12,464 nucleotides of DNA from Thalassiosira profunda. Lineage: Eukaryota; Bacillariophyta; Thalassiosirophyceae; Thalassiosirales; Thalassiosiraceae. The position numbers were made by a program, and so were the translations under genes. Of the stretch, positions 7,718-12,464 are shown piece after piece (the stretch's first letter is position 1; the number at the start of each line of letters is the position of its first letter). Location of the stretch: assembly GCA_036939355.1 (NCBI GenBank), contig JALLAP010002132.1, positions 1-12,464 of the forward strand, given 5' to 3'. The notes under the pieces are model-generated. The model had not been told where the DNA came from. It searched no databases and worked only from the letters and a program-made list of their open reading frames with translations.

Positions 7718-7876
7718 GCCGCGTACCGCCTATTGAGAGAGGTTGGCGGTTGTGTTCCTCGCTCCCCCTACTAGAGCGAGCAAATCCTCCACGTGGAAAG
7801 TGCCCTTCGCCATTCACCACACACTTTGCTGCTTTCACTTGTCTTTGTGCTCCTCTCAACCAACGCAAGGTGTGTG
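7718..7876. promoter_or_regulatory. Short divergent promoter region
   Basis: The 159 bp between the ATG of the minus-strand gene and ATG 7877 must hold the start regions of both genes. No TATA box is obvious. Its right part (7775-7876) is open in the LRR frame (see findings), and a pyrimidine run ending in CTACTAG at 7768-7774 resembles a 3' splice site. Confidence 0.45.
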
Positions 7877-9166
7877 ATGGCGGAAGGATGGGTCGGCTAC
7901 GACGGCGGCGCGGTCCAGGAATGGCACCGGAGCGCCAGTCGTATCCGGGTGGCGTCGGGGGTGACAGTGATTCCAGAAAGCACCTTTGAGGACTGCATAA
8001 ATTTGAGGGCGGTGGATCTGAATAACGCAACCACTATCTCGGCTCGCGCATTCCGCGGTTGCCACTCGCTGGAGCATATTAGTTGGCCTGCCTCTCCAGT
8101 GAAGATCTGCATGTGGGCATTTTCTCAATGCAGAAGTTTGAGAGCGATAGATCTCAGTAATGCAACGAAGATTGGAGCGTGGGCATTCAGTCTTTGTCAT
8201 GGACTGACAAGTGTAACAATCCCATCATCTGTCGACGAAATCGAGAATGCGTTTGAACAATGTTACAGTTTGATGGAAGTGGAGATCGAGGCGGGAATAC
8301 GACGCATTGGAACAGCAGCATTCATGGGTTGTAAAGCTTTGGTTCGGATCAACATTCCAACGTCGGTCGCCGTCATTCAAGATAGGGCATTTGAGGAGTG
8401 CAGCAGTTTGGTGGAGGTGGGCTTGAATGAAGGATTGCAGGAGATTAGATGGAAGGCATTCCGAGGTTGCACATCACTAGCCGTCATCAGCATCCCCTCG
8501 ACTACATTGAAGGTCGGGCAATTTGCCTTTAGTGGCTGCAATCAGTTGAGTCACGTTGAGCTTCAAGAAGGTCTCCAGTTTATTGGGGTAGGGGCTTTCA
8601 GGGAATGCTTTTCGTTGGAGCACATCGCCATTCCTTCCTCGGTCACGTCGATTGAATTAAGTGCATATGAGAATTGTACCAGCCTTGCATCGGTGACTCT
8701 ACACGTGGGGGTTCATCGCATTGGAGCTCGTGCATTTTTCGGCTGCACCTCTCTGGAACATATCACCATTCCTCCCGTGGCCTTTGCTATTGACATTCGA
8801 GGCCGCAGCTATAGCTGCCAGTTTATGGGGACATCAATGCCTGTTGGGCGGGAGAAGACGTTGGTCGCTTTGGAGTGGATGCAGCACAGGAGCCCAGGCC
8901 AGCTCGAGCAGGCCGCGGCGAAAGCGAACGAAATCCTCGGACGCAATCATGAAATGTTTGCGAAGGACAAGAAGATCCAATCAATCCGAGAGTGGTTCGC
9001 CTACTATTACCTGTTGGATGTAACGACAATGCTTGAGCTTGCAATTTGGAGATGCAACATTGATGGACATGAGCAGGATGCAGAGGCAAGGCAGGCAAGT
9101 CGCGAAAGCTGTGGCAGCGACATGCATATCATCATTCCGGGAGTCATGCCGTTCTTAGACCATTAG
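7877..9166 (+). CDS. BspA-type leucine-rich repeat (LRR_5) protein
   Basis: A single-exon protein of 429 residues from ATG 7877 (G at -3 and +4) to TAG. Twelve tandem units of about 23 residues carry the BspA/LRR_5 signature AF..C.SL..V.IP, for example AFRGCTSLAVISIP and AFFGCTSLEHITIP. Two unit flavours tend to alternate, one with IP-SSV and one with L-x-EGL. The fifth AF unit (IENAFEQC) is one residue short. The family forms a solenoid and usually mediates protein or surface binding. After the repeats a conserved-looking tail of about 105 residues holds a helical segment (IREWFAYYYLLDVTTMLEL) and ends in PGVMPFLDH. It resembles a large diatom family as I recall it. The in-frame extension upstream of ATG 7877 has no ATG. 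The stop is 25 bp from the end of the convergent Iml1 gene. Confidence 0.88.
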   Translation: MAEGWVGYDGGAVQEWHRSASRIRVASGVTVIPESTFEDCINLRAVDLNNATTISARAFRGCHSLEHISWPASPVKICMWAFSQCRSLRAIDLSNATKIGAWAFSLCHGLTSVTIPSSVDEIENAFEQCYSLMEVEIEAGIRRIGTAAFMGCKALVRINIPTSVAVIQDRAFEECSSLVEVGLNEGLQEIRWKAFRGCTSLAVISIPSTTLKVGQFAFSGCNQLSHVELQEGLQFIGVGAFRECFSLEHIAIPSSVTSIELSAYENCTSLASVTLHVGVHRIGARAFFGCTSLEHITIPPVAFAIDIRGRSYSCQFMGTSMPVGREKTLVALEWMQHRSPGQLEQAAAKANEILGRNHEMFAKDKKIQSIREWFAYYYLLDVTTMLELAIWRCNIDGHEQDAEARQASRESCGSDMHIIIPGVMPFLDH

Positions 9167-9191
9167 GAGCAGACACCTTCCAACCAATCTA

Positions 9192-12100
9192 TCATGCAAT
9201 ATTGCAAAGCGCGTCCGCGATGAACTTCTCGACGCTGCGGAAAAGCAACCGCGCGCTCTGCAGCCGCTGTTCGTCTCCGGAAATGTGTCTCCTGTTCAAA
9301 TAGATGATGACGATGGCGCTCCCCTTCGTATCTCGCAGCAGCCGCGTGAAAAGCGTCCCGCTGCGATGGAGGTATTGCCGCGCCGGGACGAATTTCTTCT
9401 TCTTCTTGATCGACCACTTGTTCACCACGAACTCAAAGCCATCCAGGTCGTCGATCTCATTGGGGTCCGACATGTGGGTGCCATCGTACACGAAGCCGAA
9501 GACGTCTGTCAAGGCCTTTTCGATCGCGTCCACGCAGGCCTTGTTTCGCACCGCGGTTGTAAGAGGCACCGCAAACTGCAAAGAAGGCGCAAAGTGTGAG
9601 GAACGGCAAATAAATTGTGTTTTAAGACGGAGAGGCGGAAAGAGTCTTACCGGATTCAGGAAGCAGGATCTCAGGCACGAAAAATGAGGCACGCTGACGA
9701 GTTTGAGGCCATACTGGGTGCACCGTCGATGGAGAAGCTGCGCCTGTTGGTCAATCTTGCTCGCCACAGCAACGAGCCATTGAATGGTCATTCGGAACGT
9801 TCTTCGAGTATCGCAGTTTCCGTCGTGCACCAACTCCATCCACTCGTACTTATCGTCTCGCTTCTTTCGCAAGTCCACGATGAAACGTTTGTCGCCCGAA
9901 CTTGCCCGTGGATAGGCATCGCTGGAGGTGTGCATCTCAATGCTAACGTTCTTCGCCTCCTCCTTCGGCTGCAGCTTGACAAAGTACTCCACCAGCCTCT
10001 CGAACTTTTTCGCGTATTCCTGTTCTCCCTTGGCATCGCTGAATGGGTCAGGTATGATCACGAAGCACAACCTCGGGTACCGCATGCCCTCGTGGATTGT
10101 CGTCACTGCATCGCCGCTAATCAGCATGTCGAGCTCGTTCCATTTGTACGGGAGCGTGTATTTGGTGAACGTCTGGAAAACGCTCACATAATCCTGGCGC
10201 AGCGTCGACCACAGCAGATACCGATATGTTTGGGGCGTTTCGTCCTCGGCAAACCGCGCGTAATATTGAACCACATCGACCGAGTCTGTGCTGGAGTTGT
10301 ACGAGAGCCGTTGGATTTTGTGGCCCATGCTTAACGTCGCCTCCAGCTGAGTGTCCGTCCCATCTCGGCGAGCGCTCTGCTGAATGATGTGCTGGGGCAC
10401 GATCTGGAAATCCTGGCGCATTCGCTGCGAAAGCAAATCGCCCAACAGCTCGGCGTGGGTATCATACGTCGACTCTCCTATTGGTGGCAAAGTGACCGAG
10501 TAGTTCTTGACGCTGAACTTTTTGATATCCTCCAGCTCTTGCTGCGGCGGATGGAAGTCAATCGTCATTGGGACTGACGGGTGGAGAAAAGAGAACGTAA
10601 GCTGTGGCATTGGAAGTACTCAGGGATCAGCAAAGGCGACAAACGATACTCACGAATGGCAGGCTGACAGAGACTCTTCCAATTGGGACCGGCATGTCGC
10701 TTGAACTCATCCTCTCCCAGCGGAAAGACATGCGACCACCGCCGCCGATTGTGGGTGCGCTTGGCCAATACTTCGTCCTCATCTTCCTGTCGGAACGGGT
10801 TCAGCACCCATGGTTTTCGGCAGTGCCGGTAGTGGCGATGATGGGATTTGCGGCTGTGAGGCTTCTTTTTGTGCGACGAAGCAGTCTGGTTTTGATGACG
10901 GTGCCCCCCGGTGGCGCCGCTGGCAGTCGAATGTAGCCGGTGATTGCTGCCCTTCTTGCTTTCGTTCTCTTTCCACATCTCCAGCTGGGAGTGCCGGCGA
11001 TCCGCCTTTGTGATTGCTATCATTTTGCTCTGATGGTAGCTACCATCCTTAGCTTTGATCTTGACAATGGAATCTCTTCGCGTCTGAAGCGGTTGAAAGT
11101 CCTCGGCATCATTGCCCAATATTTTCGATGCCTGTGGGATCATGTCAGGAATTCCAGGAGCAATAAGCCGCATCGTGCTGGGGCGAAGCCTTTCGCTTCG
11201 TCTGTCCAGGCTGAAGGGCATGCCAATGCTCAGTGGGGACGTCGCCAAAGAAGGACGGACTGCAACTTCTGAATTCACGAGGTGATCGCTTCTGTTTGGA
11301 CCCGGCTCCTTCGTCTGCTTTGTGACATCGTACTGCACCAAAGCTGCCTCGATCCCACCCTTCTGGTGAGCTGAAAATACAGCCGATTGCGCACGAAGTA
11401 TCCCACTTTGTTCGCGAGGGCTTTCAGGACTGACGCATGAAGGTAAGCTTAGACAATCGGTTTCAACTCAACACCACAAGCAGGTCGACTCACCCGAACG
11501 AATCGTTGAAGCTATTCCTTTGGCTCCCACCAGGACTTTCCGTGACGTCATTGTCCTTGGCGAGATTCGCCTTGGGGGTGGAAGAAAAGGTGCCCTTGTC
11601 ATGCTCTGCCATCAACTGCAGGAGGGATGATACTCTCTTCGACGACGAAAGTTCAGGTGTCCCTTCTTCATTGTCGAGGGCTGCCAGCGATCCATCACTG
11701 CTGCCCTTCTTGTGCATGGCCGTGGTTGCATGTTCTCCTCCACCGCTGGACATCGATTGTCCTCCCTCAAGCGAAGTGGTGGATTGCAGATGGGACGCAC
11801 CCAGGAACTGGGAAGGCAACTTGTAACTCCCACTAGCGAAGCTCGATGCCGGGCTCGATTGAGAATCTGAGAGACTTCTGGCGATGTTTTGGGCATGATG
11901 CGCATTGTTCCGCCTCCTGTGAGTGAAAGTGTCAAAGTCCACAGCGCCCCACTCGAGATATTTCGACCTTGAGGCATGTGCCGAGCGCTGAGGGGTCAGT
12001 GCCAGTTGCCGAGAGTCTCCGTCGCCCCCTGCAGACTTTGCACGCCAGTCTGCAGTATCTTTGGAATCGATAGCGGTAGCAGGAGTGGCATTTTGCAAAA

Positions 12101-12464
12101 GGACTGTGAGAGATACGGGAAGACCAGAGCCAAAGTCCCCTCGATTCCGTGGCCGGCATGCCTGAAGGATGTCTTCAAATCCTCTGCCCGATATCAGGTG
12201 TTTGTAATGTTGCTTTGCGAGGTTCGCCGGGTCGGGCGTCACTTTTGGCGCGATGAGATTGGGCGAAGGTCGCTTCAAGAAACCATTCGATGCGCGCCAC
12301 GATTTTGCTATGGGTTCGTTCTCTCCTTGCAGTCCATTGGCGTTGATTGCATCCTCTAAAGAATCGTGTGAGTAATTGAAACAGACTCTGCAAAAAGGCA
12401 AGGAGAAGCAGTCTTACCATCAAGATCAAGATCCTCCTTGTACTGCGACTCCCACAGCACGGGC
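9192..12464 (-). CDS. DEPDC5/IML1 homologue: DEPDC5/Iml1-like GATOR1 subunit (five exons visible, 5' end outside the window)
   Basis: Exons on the minus strand are 12464-12418 (partial), 12355-11494, 11429-10654, 10573-9651 and 9575-9192. All phases agree and give about 996 residues. DEPDC5/Iml1 is the GATOR1 subunit that, with Nprl2 and Nprl3, drives Rag GTP hydrolysis and inhibits TORC1 at the lysosome or vacuole. Family marks seen are NPFRQEDEDEVLAKRTHNRR followed by RRWSHVFPLG, then NWKSLCQPAILPMTIDFHP (made by splicing), DLLSQRMRQDFQIV, YKWNELD, EWMELVHDG, TIQWLVAVASKI, YGLKLVSVPHF, the spliced NPFAVPL, and the C-terminal WSIKKKKKF and YLHRSGTLFTRLLRD. The visible N-terminal 500 residues are Ser-rich and poorly conserved. 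The DEP domain expected before the C-terminal domain is not visible. The N-terminal domain lies beyond the window. Confidence 0.9.
9576..9650 (-). other. Last intron of the DEPDC5/Iml1 gene (75 bp, in frame)
   Basis: The donor is CCG|GTAAGAC and the acceptor TTCTTTGCAG|TTT, phase 0. The intron is a multiple of three and has no stop, so unspliced reading is also open. Splicing restores CFLNP|FAVPL, matching the conserved NPF of the family, while the retained version inserts a 25-residue Arg/Phe/Leu stretch. Confidence 0.88.
10574..10653 (-). other. Intron of the DEPDC5/Iml1 gene (80 bp)
   Basis: The donor is ATTC|GTGAGTAT and the acceptor CACCCGTCAG|TCC, phase 1. Splicing gives CQPAI-L-PMTIDFHP, which fits the conserved Iml1 segment; without it the frame changes and meets a stop at 10565. 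Confidence 0.92.
11430..11493 (-). other. Intron of the DEPDC5/Iml1 gene (64 bp)
   Basis: The donor is TTCGG|GTGAGT and the acceptor CATGCGTCAG|TCC, phase 2. Splicing gives NSFNDSFG-PESPREQSG. The donor contains the TGA (11490-11492) that would end the unspliced frame. Confidence 0.85.
12356..12417 (-). other. Intron of the DEPDC5/Iml1 gene (62 bp)
   Basis: The donor is GATG|GTAAGAC and the acceptor CGATTCTTTAG|AGG, phase 1. Splicing gives WESQYKEDLDLD-E-DAINANG. A stronger-looking acceptor (TTTTTGCAG) inside would make a 30-nt intron out of phase, so I prefer the later AG. Confidence 0.75.

Noticed and set aside
6696..7736. Plus-strand ORF of 346 codons opposite the tail-anchored gene
   Set aside because: It lacks an ATG at its start and is Ser/Arg-rich without recognisable features. 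The minus strand has a longer ORF with an ATG, an upstream stop and a membrane helix.
9615..10334. Plus-strand ORF of 239 codons opposite the Iml1 gene
   Set aside because: It is antisense to a well-recognised conserved gene.
12388..12417. A 30-nt intron ending at TTTTTGCAG
   Set aside because: It is out of phase with the downstream frame and much shorter than the other introns; the AG at 12356-12357 gives a 62-bp intron in phase.
1..12464. CRISPR arrays, tRNA or rRNA genes, complete transposons, bacterial-type promoters or defence systems
   Set aside because: No regularly spaced direct repeats, no cloverleaf or rRNA sequence, and no transposase motifs were seen. The spliced genes show eukaryotic nuclear DNA.

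Overview
The window looks like nuclear DNA of a compact eukaryotic genome. The likely source is a stramenopile alga, most probably a centric diatom of the Thalassiosira type. Supporting signs are short GT-AG introns of 57-80 bp (one with an ACTAACT branch point), high GC coding sequence, genes only tens of bases apart, a class 3 lipase, a BspA-type leucine-rich repeat protein and a DEPDC5/Iml1 homologue. The diatom assignment is an inference: the repeat protein and lipase resemble Thalassiosira predicted proteins as I remember them, and no search was run.

Layout from left to right. A possible start of a minus-strand gene runs off the left edge (1-112). Bases 113-1160 are a GC-rich, poorly resolved stretch with two palindromes, one doubtful small ORF (523-828) and one copy of a 99-bp dispersed repeat. 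A large plus-strand reading frame (1161-6140) follows. It joins across three introns, one of them tentative, and encodes a low-complexity N-terminus, a long coiled coil, one clear and one possible Myb/SANT-like helical domain, a Cys/His-rich segment and a complete class 3 lipase. It is interrupted at 3046-3190 by what I read as an assembly error: an exact 72-bp duplication on either side of a single N, which breaks the frame. On the minus strand, 6206-7717 encodes a basic, largely disordered protein with a C-terminal membrane anchor; it carries the second copy of the 99-bp repeat. A 159-bp divergent spacer leads to the BspA-type LRR gene (7877-9166, plus strand). Only 25 bp further, the minus-strand DEPDC5/Iml1 gene ends (9192 to beyond 12464; five exons visible, 5' end outside the window).

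I see no operon-like cooperation. The only well-understood function is Iml1/DEPDC5, a GATOR1 subunit that restrains TORC1 when amino acids are scarce. The lipase should hydrolyse acyl esters, and the LRR protein is probably a binding scaffold. The most notable points are the Myb/SANT-lipase fusion frame, a DEPDC5 homologue that appears to lack its DEP domain, the frame-breaking assembly duplication, and the dispersed 99-bp repeat lying in a coding region of one gene and a doubtful region 6 kb away.
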